Shown one piece after another: positions 1-8,298 of a stretch of DNA of 64,000 nucleotides. The position numbers and the translations under genes were made by a program. Within the stretch, counting starts at the first letter, position 1; each line of letters starts with the position of its first letter. The stretch is from Glaciihabitans sp. dw_435 (lineage in GTDB: Bacteria; Actinomycetota; Actinomycetes; Actinomycetales; Microbacteriaceae). Where the stretch lies: the NCBI RefSeq assembly GCF_018449675.1, contig NZ_JAAVUZ010000004.1:248001-312000 (forward strand), written 5' to 3'. Below the pieces are notes generated by a model that did not search any database, was not told the DNA's origin, and saw nothing but the letters and a program-made list of their open reading frames with translations.

Positions 1-79
1 AGACAGCGACGACTGCCGAGGCAGCGAGCGTGATCAACAGGGGCGTGCGAATGCGGTGGGCCGGAGTATTACCGGCCAC
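1..79 (-). CDS. Possible N-terminus of a membrane or secreted protein, cut by the left edge
   Basis: Reading leftward from a GTG at 79 gives 26 open codons that run off the window. They encode a short basic start (MAGNTPAHRIRTP) followed by a hydrophobic stretch (LLITLAASAVVAV), which looks like a signal peptide or first membrane segment. A TATCTG box lies eight bases upstream of the GTG on the same strand. The fragment is too short to name a family, and only the N-terminal pattern supports it. Confidence 0.35.
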   Translation of the reverse strand, partial: MAGNTPAHRIRTPLLITLAASAVVAV

Positions 80-166
80 GGAACGTGCAGATACTGAAAT
101 GGGCATGCGCTGGCAGTTCCTTTCGGGTAGGAACCGACGCTGTCGGGTACAACGTCGTGGGGAGCA

Positions 167-188
167 ATGTCCTCCAAAGAGAGGACAT
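167..188. repeat. 8-bp inverted repeat in the upstream region of the reductase gene
   Basis: ATGTCCTC (167-174) and GAGGACAT (181-188) are perfect complements around the loop CAAAGA. It lies between the possible leftward gene at the edge and the rightward aldo/keto reductase, so it may be an operator. There is no T-run to suggest a terminator. The rest of 80-295 shows nothing else recognisable. Confidence 0.4.
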
Positions 189-295
189 CGAACCAGCAAG
201 CAAAAAACTATCAGCCGTCATGTTTGGGGTCAATCGGCACCGTGCCCCATTGAGGGGTCATCTGGCAAGTATTAATGTGGTCGATTATTTCGGCG

Positions 296-301
296 TACCG
301 T
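296..301 (+). promoter_or_regulatory. -10 box TACCGT, leaderless promoter of the aldo/keto reductase
   Basis: TACCGT is followed by six bases (TGGACC) and then the ATG at 308, so transcription would begin at the start codon. No Shine-Dalgarno sequence precedes that ATG. No good -35 hexamer is visible. Confidence 0.5.
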
Positions 302-307
302 TGGACC

Positions 308-1171
308 ATGACAAAACAATCAGCCGCGGCATCCGGAAGCTTCTCCATCGGATCCGACCTCCCCGTCCATCGCCTGGGCTACGGAGTCATGCAGCTCCCC
401 GGAGCCGGCGTGTGGGGTCCCTCGCGCGACCCGGAGAACGCCATTCGGGTGCTCCGTCGCACCGTCGAACTGGGAATCACCCTGATCGACACCGCCGACT
501 CCTACGGCCCGTTTGTGGCCGACCACCTGATCCGCGAGGCGTTGCACCCGTACGCCGACGATCTGGTCATCGCCACCAAGGTGGGCTTCACACGCCAGGG
601 TCCCAACAAGTGGATCCCCGTCGGACGCCCCGAGTACCTGCGCCAGCAGGTCGAGCTCAACCTGCGTCACCTCGGTGTCGAGCAGATCGACCTGCTGCAG
701 CTGCACCGGATCGACCCGAAGGTTGCCCTCGAAGACCAGCTGGGGGAACTCGTGGCCATGCAGTCCGAGGGCAAGATCCGCCACCTCGGTCTCAGCGAGG
801 TGACGGTCGACGAGCTGAAGGCCGCCCAGAAGCTCGCGACGATCGTGTCGGTGCAGAACATGTTCAACCTCGCCACCCGCACGGCGGAGCCTCTCCTCGA
901 GTACGCCGAGGCGAACAACATCGCCTTCATTCCGTGGTTCCCGCTCGCCACCGGCAAGCTCGCCAAGGCCGGCGGCCCGCTCGACGAGGTCGCAGCGCGC
1001 CACGGGTCATCCGCATCCCAGCTCGCCCTCGCCTGGCTGCTGCGTCGCTCACCGGTGATTCTGCCGATCCCCGGCACCGCGAGCGTCGATCACCTCAACG
1101 ACAACGTCGCGGCGGCGGACATCCAGCTGACCGACGATGAGTTCGCCGAACTGTCGGCGATCGGCGAATAA
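308..1171 (+). CDS. Aldo/keto reductase family oxidoreductase
   Basis: A 287-residue NADPH-dependent aldo/keto reductase of the (beta/alpha)8 barrel type, probably cytosolic. The family tetrad is visible: Asp and Tyr in DTADSYG, Lys in IATKVGF and His in LQLHRID. The C-terminal part has the cofactor-binding pattern PIPGTASVDHLNDN. The length is normal for the short bacterial members of the family, and the physiological carbonyl substrate cannot be told from sequence. An in-frame ATG exists at 275, but the ATG at 308 sits six bases after a TACCGT box and gives the usual N-terminus. The gene stands alone and ends in a strong bidirectional terminator shared with the convergent gene at 1234. Confidence 0.85.
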   Translation: MTKQSAAASGSFSIGSDLPVHRLGYGVMQLPGAGVWGPSRDPENAIRVLRRTVELGITLIDTADSYGPFVADHLIREALHPYADDLVIATKVGFTRQGPNKWIPVGRPEYLRQQVELNLRHLGVEQIDLLQLHRIDPKVALEDQLGELVAMQSEGKIRHLGLSEVTVDELKAAQKLATIVSVQNMFNLATRTAEPLLEYAEANNIAFIPWFPLATGKLAKAGGPLDEVAARHGSSASQLALAWLLRRSPVILPIPGTASVDHLNDNVAAADIQLTDDEFAELSAIGE

Positions 1172-1195
1172 CAGCGATTCGCGCCAGCACGCCGA

Positions 1196-1230
1196 CCGCG
1201 GTCGGGCACCCACCCGGTGCCCGACCGCGG
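1196..1230. terminator. Bidirectional terminator between convergent genes
   Basis: CCGCGGTCGGGCACC (1196-1210) pairs perfectly over 15 bases with 1216-1230 around a five-base loop. It lies in the 62-base gap between the aldo/keto reductase and the GH15 gene. Neither side has a clear T-run. Confidence 0.75.
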
Positions 1231-1233
1231 CCG

Positions 1234-3048
1234 TTAACCGGCGTGACGGGTTTGTGCAGCCTGCTGGGTTGTGCGCTTCTCCGCCGCATCAATGGCGTCG
1301 GCAGCCCGTACGAGGGCGAGGTGTGACAGGGCCTGCGGGAAGTTGCCGACAAGGCGCTTGCCCTGCACGTCATACTCTTCGCTGAGCAGTCCCACGTCAT
1401 TGCTGTAGCTCACGAGGCGGTCCATGAGTTCCGTGGCGTCGGCGAGTCGGTGCGAGGCGGCGTACTGCTCGACGAGCCAGAAGGAGCAGGCGAGGAACGG
1501 GTGTTCCCCGCCGGCGAGACCATCAACGCCGGACTGGGTGCGGTAGCGGGCGAGAAGACCGTCCTGCATGAGTTCGGACTCGATGCGCGCGACGGTACCG
1601 AGCATGCGCGGGTCATCCGCTGCAATGAAGCCCACCTGCACCATCTGCAGCAATGAGGCGTCCACCGTGCCGCTGCCGTAGTACTGCGTGTAGCTGCCGA
1701 TGGTCTCATCGAATCCGCGGGTGTGGATCTCCTCTGCGAGTTCATCGCGCAGCTTGACCCAGCGAGAGACGGGTCCGCGCAGTCCGTGTTCGCGCACCGC
1801 GCGGATGCCGCAGTCGAGGGCCGACCAGAGCATGACGCGGGAGTGGGTGAATTCGCGCTCGGGCCCGCGGATCTCCCAGATGCCGTTGTCGGGCCGACGC
1901 CAGTTGTCCTCGACAAACTGCAGCAGCGCCCGCTGCAGTGACCAGGAGAAATCGGTCTCCTTGACGCCGGCGACGCGGGCGTTTTCGAGCGCGCGCAACA
2001 CCTCGCCGAAGATGTCGCCCTGGTACTGAACGTACGCGTCGTTGCCGACCCGGACGGGGCTGGAGTTGCGATACCCGGGGAGGGTCGGCACCTCCCACTC
2101 GGTGAGGCGCCTCTCCCCGGACAGGCCGTACATGATCTGCACGTCGGCGGGGTCTCCCGCGATGGCGCGCAGCAGCCAGTTGCGCCAGGAGTTTGCCTCG
2201 CTCGCGAACCCGTGTCCGATGAGCACGTCCAGGGTGAGGGACGCGTCGCGGAGCCAGACGTAGCGGTAGTCCCAGTTGCGGCCGCCGCCGATCTGTTCGG
2301 GAAGGCTCGTGGTGGCCGCCGCCACGATTCCACCGGTGTCTTCGTGAGTGAGGGCGCGCAGCACGAGGAGGGAGCGGTGCACGATGGAGGCGTATCGCGC
2401 GGGAACGACGGAGGACGACGCCCAGTCCCGCCACCAGCCGATGGTGTGCTCCAGCTGCGCGTCGACGTCCTTGGCCTCGGGCGGCTGGCGGTGCGCCGGG
2501 TACCAGGTCATCACGATGTCGACAGTCTCTCCCTCGGCGATCGCGAATTCGGCGGAGTGGAAGTGGTCGTTGGGGTGCAGACGCGGGCCGCGGATGACGA
2601 GCGCATCCGGACCGGCCACGGCGATCAGCGCATTTCCTCCCTCGTGGGGTGCCTGGCGCACCCAGGGGATGGCAGCCGCATAGTCGAACCGCATGCGCAG
2701 GTCCTGGCGCATCTCGACGACACCCGAGATGCCGCGAACGCGGCGCACGATGTCCGCCCTGCGGTCGCCGTGCGGCATGAAGTCGGTCACCTCGACGACG
2801 CCGCTCTGCGTCACCCAGCGAGTGGAGAGCACAAACGTGTCGGGCAGGTAGTCGCGGGTGGCGGTGGCCGACGAGTCCGCGGGAGCGAGCAACCATCGCC
2901 CGTGGTCCTCCGAACCGAGGATCGCACCGAAGACGGAGGCCGAGTCGAAGCGCGGGAGACACAACCAGTCGATCGACCCGTTGCGGCCCACGAGCGCTCC
3001 GGTGTGCGTGTCTCCGATGAGGGCGTAATCCTCGATGTTCAGGGGCAT
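1234..3048 (-). CDS. Glycoside hydrolase family 15 protein (glucoamylase/trehalase-like)
   Basis: A 604-residue cytosolic protein of the GH15 group. An N-terminal domain begins with IEDYALIGDTHTGALVGRNGS and SIDWLCLPRFDS, followed by an (alpha/alpha)6 barrel. The diagnostic GGGRNWDYRYVWLRDAS segment, the candidate acid/base glutamate in DNGIWEIRG and a second conserved acidic region (EHPFLACSFWLVEQ) are present. Actinobacterial members of this length are often trehalases or glucoamylases acting on alpha-glucosides; which one applies here is not decided. The open frame extends upstream to 3462 but only overlaps the next gene. The ATG at 3048, preceded by GAGGA, gives the family N-terminus. It is the last gene of a leftward run. 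Confidence 0.82.
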   Translation of the reverse strand: MPLNIEDYALIGDTHTGALVGRNGSIDWLCLPRFDSASVFGAILGSEDHGRWLLAPADSSATATRDYLPDTFVLSTRWVTQSGVVEVTDFMPHGDRRADIVRRVRGISGVVEMRQDLRMRFDYAAAIPWVRQAPHEGGNALIAVAGPDALVIRGPRLHPNDHFHSAEFAIAEGETVDIVMTWYPAHRQPPEAKDVDAQLEHTIGWWRDWASSSVVPARYASIVHRSLLVLRALTHEDTGGIVAAATTSLPEQIGGGRNWDYRYVWLRDASLTLDVLIGHGFASEANSWRNWLLRAIAGDPADVQIMYGLSGERRLTEWEVPTLPGYRNSSPVRVGNDAYVQYQGDIFGEVLRALENARVAGVKETDFSWSLQRALLQFVEDNWRRPDNGIWEIRGPEREFTHSRVMLWSALDCGIRAVREHGLRGPVSRWVKLRDELAEEIHTRGFDETIGSYTQYYGSGTVDASLLQMVQVGFIAADDPRMLGTVARIESELMQDGLLARYRTQSGVDGLAGGEHPFLACSFWLVEQYAASHRLADATELMDRLVSYSNDVGLLSEEYDVQGKRLVGNFPQALSHLALVRAADAIDAAEKRTTQQAAQTRHAG

Positions 3049-3085
3049 ACGCCCATCCTCACTGATGAATGTGCTGTGAAACTGA

Positions 3086-3856
3086 TCAGCGGCTGACGAC
3101 AAGCCGCATGCCGACGTCAAACGACGGCGTTGTGCGCAGATTTCCGTGGGCGTGGTCCCAGGCCCCGGAGGCGAGATCCTCCCGCAGGCGGTTCTCGAAC
3201 CGGGTGACGGCCTCCCCGCCGATGAAGCTCCACGCGGAGGTTGCGCGTCGCACCTCGGGCTCGAGCAGGCGTTCCGGTCGCCCAAAGAAGGCCTGGGCGA
3301 AGCCGTCGGTGCTGTCAACGGGAACGGGCACGGTGCGGATGTCGGTGTCACCGCCGAGGGCGTCCGCGATGCGCTCCAGCCGGGGCATCCGTCGTCCCTC
3401 GACCTCGAAGAATTCGGGCGCGTAGTCCATGAGCCACCAGTGCACGGGCGGCGCGGGGTCAATGGTCAGGATCGCAACCGGACCGCTCGTGACCCGACGC
3501 ATTTCGCCGAGTCCTTTCTCGAGCTCCGGCCACTGGTGCACCGTCACGCTGGCCATGGCCGCGTCGAAGGCGTTGTCCGCGAAGGGGAGGTGGTCCGACG
3601 TTCCGTCAATGGCTCGGGTCAGGTGCGGGGGCCGCTGCGCGCGCATGGAAGCGGATGGCTCGACCGCCGTAACCTCGCGATCGGTGGGTTCATACGACCC
3701 GGCGCCGGCGCCCACGTTCAGCACCGTGCGGGCATCCCCGAGCGCGTCGAGGATCGCGGCGGCAATCCGGGGGTCGGGCTGGCGGATCTTCGCGTAGCCC
3801 TCCCCGATCACCGCGTAGTTGGCGTCACCGGCAGAACCGTCGCTGAACCGACTCAC
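3086..3856 (-). CDS. Class I SAM-dependent methyltransferase
   Basis: A 256-residue methyltransferase of the UbiE/Methyltransf_11 type. Motif I is VLNVGAGAGSYE (about residues 44-55), the acidic residue after strand 2 is in VTAVEPS, and the post-I/II region is LPFADNAFDAAMASVTVHQW. The substrate is not predictable. The start codon overlaps the last codon of the upstream phosphatase gene by four bases, so the two are translationally coupled and probably in one transcript with the GH15 gene 37 bases downstream. Confidence 0.8.
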   Translation of the reverse strand: MSRFSDGSAGDANYAVIGEGYAKIRQPDPRIAAAILDALGDARTVLNVGAGAGSYEPTDREVTAVEPSASMRAQRPPHLTRAIDGTSDHLPFADNAFDAAMASVTVHQWPELEKGLGEMRRVTSGPVAILTIDPAPPVHWWLMDYAPEFFEVEGRRMPRLERIADALGGDTDIRTVPVPVDSTDGFAQAFFGRPERLLEPEVRRATSAWSFIGGEAVTRFENRLREDLASGAWDHAHGNLRTTPSFDVGMRLVVSR

Positions 3857-4917
3857 GGCAGGAGCTCCTTGGGGAGGATGCCCGCGTTCGTGAGGTGCTC
3901 GGACAGTCCGGCGCCGTCGGGTGCGTACATCCAGGCCATCCCGTTCGCGTTGTGCGCATCCGCCATGCTGCGACCGCCGGCGAATACAGCCTCGCTGTTG
4001 GACAGCTGCCGGATGCAGACGGCCGCGACATTGCCCGGGTGGTCACTGAGGAACTCGCTGTACAGCTCTTCGTCGTGCTGGCCGTCGTCGCCGATCAGGA
4101 GCCAGCGGATGTCGGGGAACTCCGCAGACAGCCGGCGCAACGTGTCGCGCTTGTGCTCGCGTCCGCTGCGGAACCAGCGGTCGTGGGTCGGTCCCCAGTC
4201 GGTGAGCAGCAGGGGGCCAGCGGGGTAGAGGTTGCGTGACAGGAACCGGCTCAGGGTCGGGGCGACGTTCCATGCTCCGGTGGAGAGGTAGAGCACGGGG
4301 GAGCCCGGGTGGGCACGGGTGAGCCGTTCGTAGAGCACGGACATGCCCGGCACGGGGCGACGCGCGTGCTCGTCGAGCACGAACGTGTTCCATGCCGCGA
4401 GGAAGGGGCGGGGAAGAGCGGTGACCATGACCGTGTCATCCACGTCCGACACCACGCCGAACCTGGCCGTCGGATCGACGACATAGATGGATGCCTCGAC
4501 AACAGGTGAGTCCTCGGTGCTGAGCTGAATTGTGTTCCAGCCCTGGGGGAGGTCCACTTCGATGCGGACGTCAACGACGCCGCCACGGTCGGCAGTGACG
4601 GTGAACTCGCGCCCTCCGGCAGAGACGAGAACGGGAATATCGTCGACGGGAACGCTCGTGAAGCTGCGCCAGCCGCGAATGTTGCGGTACCTCGCCTGTT
4701 CGGAGCTCTCGGGGGGACCAGGCTTTGTCAGCAGCACCCGGCACAACACCCGCGCCCAGCCTTTGCCGCCGTAACCGGTGTACGGAATGACGGTCGCCGT
4801 CAGCCCCCGCTTGCGGGCCCGCTTTTCCCTGAAGTCGTGAAGCGCATCCTCGATGCGCGCCGCCCGGTGAAGGATCGGCTCGGCCGCAGCCTTAGTCCTG
4901 CGAAGTGAGCGGCCCAT
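3853..4917 (-). CDS. App1-family phosphatase (DUF2183)
   Basis: A 354-residue protein with the App1/DUF2183 catalytic domain in its C-terminal half. The signature SDVDDTVM gives the DxDxT nucleophile motif of the HAD-like fold, and later motifs are YLSTGAWN and LIGDDGQHDEE. Yeast App1 is a phosphatidate phosphatase; the bacterial substrate is unknown. The N-terminal third carries a basic, helical stretch and a beta-rich region (ITV-, RIEVDLP-, IQLSTED-type strands) usual for the bacterial members. The frame is open further upstream, but the ATG at 4917 (MGRSLRR) gives the natural N-terminus. It overlaps the methyltransferase start by four bases. Confidence 0.8.
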   Translation of the reverse strand: MGRSLRRTKAAAEPILHRAARIEDALHDFREKRARKRGLTATVIPYTGYGGKGWARVLCRVLLTKPGPPESSEQARYRNIRGWRSFTSVPVDDIPVLVSAGGREFTVTADRGGVVDVRIEVDLPQGWNTIQLSTEDSPVVEASIYVVDPTARFGVVSDVDDTVMVTALPRPFLAAWNTFVLDEHARRPVPGMSVLYERLTRAHPGSPVLYLSTGAWNVAPTLSRFLSRNLYPAGPLLLTDWGPTHDRWFRSGREHKRDTLRRLSAEFPDIRWLLIGDDGQHDEELYSEFLSDHPGNVAAVCIRQLSNSEAVFAGGRSMADAHNANGMAWMYAPDGAGLSEHLTNAGILPKELLP

Positions 4918-4964
4918 GGGGTAAGTCTGGCACGTCCGTGACCGCCACCGACCTGACGTGCACC

Positions 4965-5687
4965 TCAGCCCAGTGGCGCGGTCAGCGCGGGGGAGTTGTT
5001 TGCAACGTTGCCCACGTCGGTTCCGACGGGGTGGAATCCGACCCGGTCGGCAACGTCCGCGGCCGCCTCGGAGATCTGTTCCACGAGCAGCTCGTCTCCG
5101 GCCTCGAACGGGTCGAGCCACTCCGCGGCGAACTCAGGGTCGAGGAAAACTGGCATTCTGTCGTGAATTTCGGCGAGCGGACCCGTCGATGGGTGCGTCA
5201 AAATCGTTGCCGAGAGCAGCCACCGGTCGGGAGAGCCCTCGGGTGCCGCCGGATTTTTCCACCACTCGTAGAGCCCGGCGAAGAGCATCACCTCGTCGTC
5301 GGGCAGCGAAACGTAGAGCGGGGTTTTCACGTTATCCCGGGTGATCCACTCGTAGTACCCGGTGGCGGGAATCGCGGCGCGGCGCCCGGCGACGGCTGCC
5401 TGAAATGACTTCGTTTCGGCGACGGATTCGCTTCTGGCATTGAACAATGGCGCGCCAGCACTGGGATCGGAGGCCCAGCCGGGCACGAGACCCCATCGTG
5501 CGGACTCGAGCCGACGCACGGGGATATCGGCTCCATCGCCCTTCGGCTTCGCGTCGATGATGACCGCGATCTTCTGGGTCGGCGCGATGTTCCAGGAGGG
5601 TCCGGGAAGGTTCTCGCCCGTGACATCCACCTCAAACAGGCTGACCAAATCGTCGGATCTCTTGTCCACAACAAAACGTCCACACAT
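4965..5687 (-). CDS. SOS response-associated peptidase (SRAP, YedK/HMCES-like)
   Basis: A 240-residue SRAP protein. The family crosslinks covalently, through Cys2, to abasic sites in single-stranded DNA and shields them during replication. All key elements are visible: MCGRF at the start (Cys2 becomes N-terminal after Met removal), the asparagine in FNARSE, the glutamate in TGYYEW and the histidine in IHDRMPVF. The start is fixed by the need for Cys at position 2, so the upstream in-frame extension to 5774 is not used. The gene is divergent from a TetR regulator, with a hairpin in the shared upstream region. No LexA-type box was recognised. Confidence 0.9.
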   Translation of the reverse strand: MCGRFVVDKRSDDLVSLFEVDVTGENLPGPSWNIAPTQKIAVIIDAKPKGDGADIPVRRLESARWGLVPGWASDPSAGAPLFNARSESVAETKSFQAAVAGRRAAIPATGYYEWITRDNVKTPLYVSLPDDEVMLFAGLYEWWKNPAAPEGSPDRWLLSATILTHPSTGPLAEIHDRMPVFLDPEFAAEWLDPFEAGDELLVEQISEAAADVADRVGFHPVGTDVGNVANNSPALTAPLG

Positions 5688-5736
5688 GCTCGTTAGTTTG
5701 TCAAAAACCTGCGACATGCGGATACAACGAAACTGC

Positions 5737-5755
5737 CGCCCCCGCAACGGGGGCG
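5737..5755. repeat. 8-bp inverted repeat between SRAP and TetR genes
   Basis: CGCCCCCG (5737-5744) and CGGGGGCG (5748-5755) pair perfectly around CAA. It lies just upstream of the TAGTAT -10 box of the TetR gene, where a repressor would block that promoter. An autoregulatory operator is a reasonable inference, though GC-rich arms are unlike most TetR sites. Confidence 0.4.
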
Positions 5756-5758
5756 CGG

Positions 5759-5787
5759 TAGTATCTCGTCTCAAGAAAACAAGGAGG
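5759..5787 (+). promoter_or_regulatory. -10 box and ideal Shine-Dalgarno of the TetR gene
   Basis: TAGTAT at 5759-5764 is the best -10 candidate. AAGGAGG at 5781-5787 is a near-perfect ribosome-binding site four bases before the GTG at 5792, and decides that start. Confidence 0.6.
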
Positions 5788-5791
5788 CGCA

Positions 5792-6448
5792 GTGCCGCTT
5801 ACAGATCTCACCGAAGTTCCGGTCGGGAGACCAGCGCAGCTTCGCAATGAGCCCGTACAGGCTCGGAGCGCGGCGCGACTGGAGACGTTGCTGGACGCCG
5901 CCGCGTCCGTTGTCGACGATCTCGGCTACGAGAGGCTCACCACAGCGATGGTGGCCGAACACGCCGGTGCCTCAATTGGCACGGTGTACCGCTATTTTCC
6001 TGATCGCATCGCGGTTCTTCAGGCCCTCGCGGGGCGCAACCTCGATCGCGTGCTCGGGCGCATTCGCGCCGACTTCTTCGACGAGCGTCACCAGACGTGG
6101 CTCGAGGCACTGAGCGCCAGCTTTGACATCTTCGTCGAGGCCTTCCGCGTGGAGCCGGGGTTCCGTTCTCTGCGCGTCGGCGATGTGCTCGACCTGCGAC
6201 CGCCGCTCGATCCCGAGACGTTCAACTCCCGCGTGGCTGATGAAATGATGCGCGCGCTCGTCGAGCGTTTCGATCTCGAGGACACCGACGAAAGCCGTTT
6301 CGCGTTTGAGACGGCTATCGAGATCAGCGACGCGCTCGTCGCGCGGGCATTCGCCCGGGACCCGGAGGGTGACCCCCGCTTCCTCGAGCAGGCTCGCACC
6401 ATCGTGCGCTCCGTTCTCAGCGAGCACTTCGGAGCAACGACGCTCTAG
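5792..6448 (+). CDS. TetR/AcrR family transcriptional regulator
   Basis: A 218-residue one-component repressor. The N-terminal helix-turn-helix is clear: ARLETLLDAAASVV, then LTTAMVAEHAGASIGTVYRYF at about residues 50-70, the recognition-helix pattern of TetR proteins. The C-terminal part is helical and would bind an unknown ligand. The GTG start is chosen from the AAGGAGG four bases upstream. Its gene is divergent from SRAP and lies 211 bases before the osmoprotectant importer, so either neighbour or its own promoter may be the target. Confidence 0.85.
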   Translation: MPLTDLTEVPVGRPAQLRNEPVQARSAARLETLLDAAASVVDDLGYERLTTAMVAEHAGASIGTVYRYFPDRIAVLQALAGRNLDRVLGRIRADFFDERHQTWLEALSASFDIFVEAFRVEPGFRSLRVGDVLDLRPPLDPETFNSRVADEMMRALVERFDLEDTDESRFAFETAIEISDALVARAFARDPEGDPRFLEQARTIVRSVLSEHFGATTL

Positions 6449-6659
6449 GGGCCGCCGAGCCGTGCGCAGGACTGCAACAGATCTCCCCCGGGAGACTTCG
6501 TCGGCGCGGGAATTTCCCCGCCGGTGAGACGTTGAATGCTAGGCACCGGAGACATCGTCAGATTGCGGTAACAATTAGCAATCCGGTTTCGTCGGTGGTG
6601 CCGAATAGTGTTTAACTGAAAGCTAACGGGCAAGTGTCGATCCGTGGAAGCCACGAGGA

Positions 6660-7577
6660 ATGAGCCGCACGATGATTGAATTCCGCTCCGTGTCAAAGCA
6701 GTTCCCCGACGGGACCCGCGCGGTCGACGACTTCAGCATCACGATTCCCTCCCGCAAGACGACGGTCTTTGTCGGGTCATCCGGCTGTGGCAAGACGACA
6801 CTGCTGCGCATGATCAACCGCATGGTGGATCCCTCGAGCGGATCCATCGAGATCGATGGAGAGAACATCTCCGCGGTCGAGCCGGTGCATCTGCGTCGTG
6901 GCATCGGCTATGTGATGCAGAACTCCGGCCTGTTGCCGCACCGCAAGGTGATCGACAACGTGGCGACGGTTCCACTGCTCAACGGAGTGCCCCGCAAGCA
7001 GGCACACGCTGACGCCCTCGATCTTCTCGACCGGGTAGGTCTCGACCGCTCGCTGGCGAACCGCTACCCGAGCCAGCTGTCCGGTGGACAGCAGCAGCGC
7101 GTCGGCGTCGCCCGTGGGCTCGCGGTCAATCCCAACATCCTTCTCATGGACGAGCCCTTCGGCGCGGTCGACCCCATCGTGCGGTCCGACCTTCAGCAGG
7201 AGACCATCCGCCTGCAGCGCGATCTCGACAAGACTGTCGTCTTCGTGACCCACGACATTGACGAAGCGTTCCTCCTGGGAGACCAGGTGGTCATCCTCCA
7301 GAAGGGCGCCAAGATTGCCCAGCAGGGAACCCCGGAGGAGATCCTTGCGAACCCCGTCAACGACTTCGTCGCCAGCTTCATCGGTGCAGACCGGGGTAAG
7401 CGCCGCCTCACGGTTGACGCCAACATCGCCGCCAGCGGCGACGACCTGCTTCTCGTGGACGCCGGTGGGTACGCCGCCGGTGTGATTTCCGCGCCCGGTG
7501 GGCGCCTCGCCGTGGGAAACCCCAGTCCCAAGTCGCGCAGCATCTCGAACAAGACCGACCAGGCCGGCGACGCCTGA
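6660..7577 (+). CDS. ABC importer ATPase, osmoprotectant (OpuC/ProV) type
   Basis: A 305-residue ATPase of the quaternary-amine transporter branch, first gene of a four-gene importer. Walker A is GSSGCGKTT (near residue 40), the signature is [10 protein letters not shown], Walker B is ILLMDEPFGAVD and the switch histidine is in VFVTHDIDEA. OpuCA-type proteins usually carry two C-terminal CBS domains that sense ionic strength. Here only about 65 residues follow the ATPase core, so those sensors are missing or vestigial. Two starts are possible: ATG 6660, touching GAGGA, and ATG 6672, twelve bases after it; 6660 is listed. It is followed 31 bases later by the first permease. Confidence 0.87.
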   Translation: MSRTMIEFRSVSKQFPDGTRAVDDFSITIPSRKTTVFVGSSGCGKTTLLRMINRMVDPSSGSIEIDGENISAVEPVHLRRGIGYVMQNSGLLPHRKVIDNVATVPLLNGVPRKQAHADALDLLDRVGLDRSLANRYPSQLSGGQQQRVGVARGLAVNPNILLMDEPFGAVDPIVRSDLQQETIRLQRDLDKTVVFVTHDIDEAFLLGDQVVILQKGAKIAQQGTPEEILANPVNDFVASFIGADRGKRRLTVDANIAASGDDLLLVDAGGYAAGVISAPGGRLAVGNPSPKSRSISNKTDQAGDA

Positions 7578-7608
7578 TGCCCCGGCGGGAGAAGGGACGG
7601 GTACCGCG

Positions 7609-8298
7609 ATGAAGTGGATATCCAACAACCTTGAGTTGATCGGGCAGCTCAGCCTCGATCACCTCGCGATCGCGCTTCCGCCGATCCTCCTGAGCTTCAT
7701 CCTGTCGATTCCCATCGGGTGGCTCGCCAACCGTTTCGCCTGGAGCCGGGGCGTGCTGCTCACCCTCTCGAGCCTGCTGTACGCAATCCCGTCGCTTCCC
7801 CTGTTCATCGTCATCCCCGTGGTCATCGGCACCGGGCTCCGCGACCCAATCAACATGACGATCGCGCTCACCCTGTATGGCATCGCCCTCATGGTGCGCA
7901 GCACGGCCGACGGTCTCGCGTCCGTCGACGGTGACGTCATCCAGTCCGCCACGGCGATGGGTTACTCCACCTGGACGCGCTTCTGGCGCGTGGAACTGCC
8001 GTTGGCTGGTCCCGTGTTGCTGGCCGGCGTTCGCGTCGTTTCCGTCAGCACGATCAGCCTCACGACGGTCGGCGCGGTGCTGGGCATCTCGAGTCTCGGC
8101 AGCTTGTTCACCGACGGGTTCCAGCGCAGCATCACCGCGGAGATCTACACCGGCATTGTGGTGACCATCGTGCTCGCCCTGATTTTCGATCTCGTGATCG
8201 TCCAGCTCGGACGCCTGCTCATGCCGTGGACGCGAGCGCCACGCAAGACTCGGGATGACTCGCGCGGCCGCCTCGCCGAACGGGAGGTGACCGCGTGA
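7609..8298 (+). CDS. ABC importer permease, osmoprotectant type (first)
   Basis: A 229-residue inner-membrane protein of the BPD_transp_1 fold with about five or six hydrophobic segments. It carries the ATPase-contact loop in ATAMGYSTWTRFWRVELPLAGP, the EAA-type motif. The ATG at 7609 follows GAAGGGA by a normal distance; the longer upstream frame overlaps the ATPase gene and is ignored. It pairs with the permease that overlaps its stop codon to form the heterodimeric channel. Confidence 0.87.
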   Translation: MKWISNNLELIGQLSLDHLAIALPPILLSFILSIPIGWLANRFAWSRGVLLTLSSLLYAIPSLPLFIVIPVVIGTGLRDPINMTIALTLYGIALMVRSTADGLASVDGDVIQSATAMGYSTWTRFWRVELPLAGPVLLAGVRVVSVSTISLTTVGAVLGISSLGSLFTDGFQRSITAEIYTGIVVTIVLALIFDLVIVQLGRLLMPWTRAPRKTRDDSRGRLAEREVTA

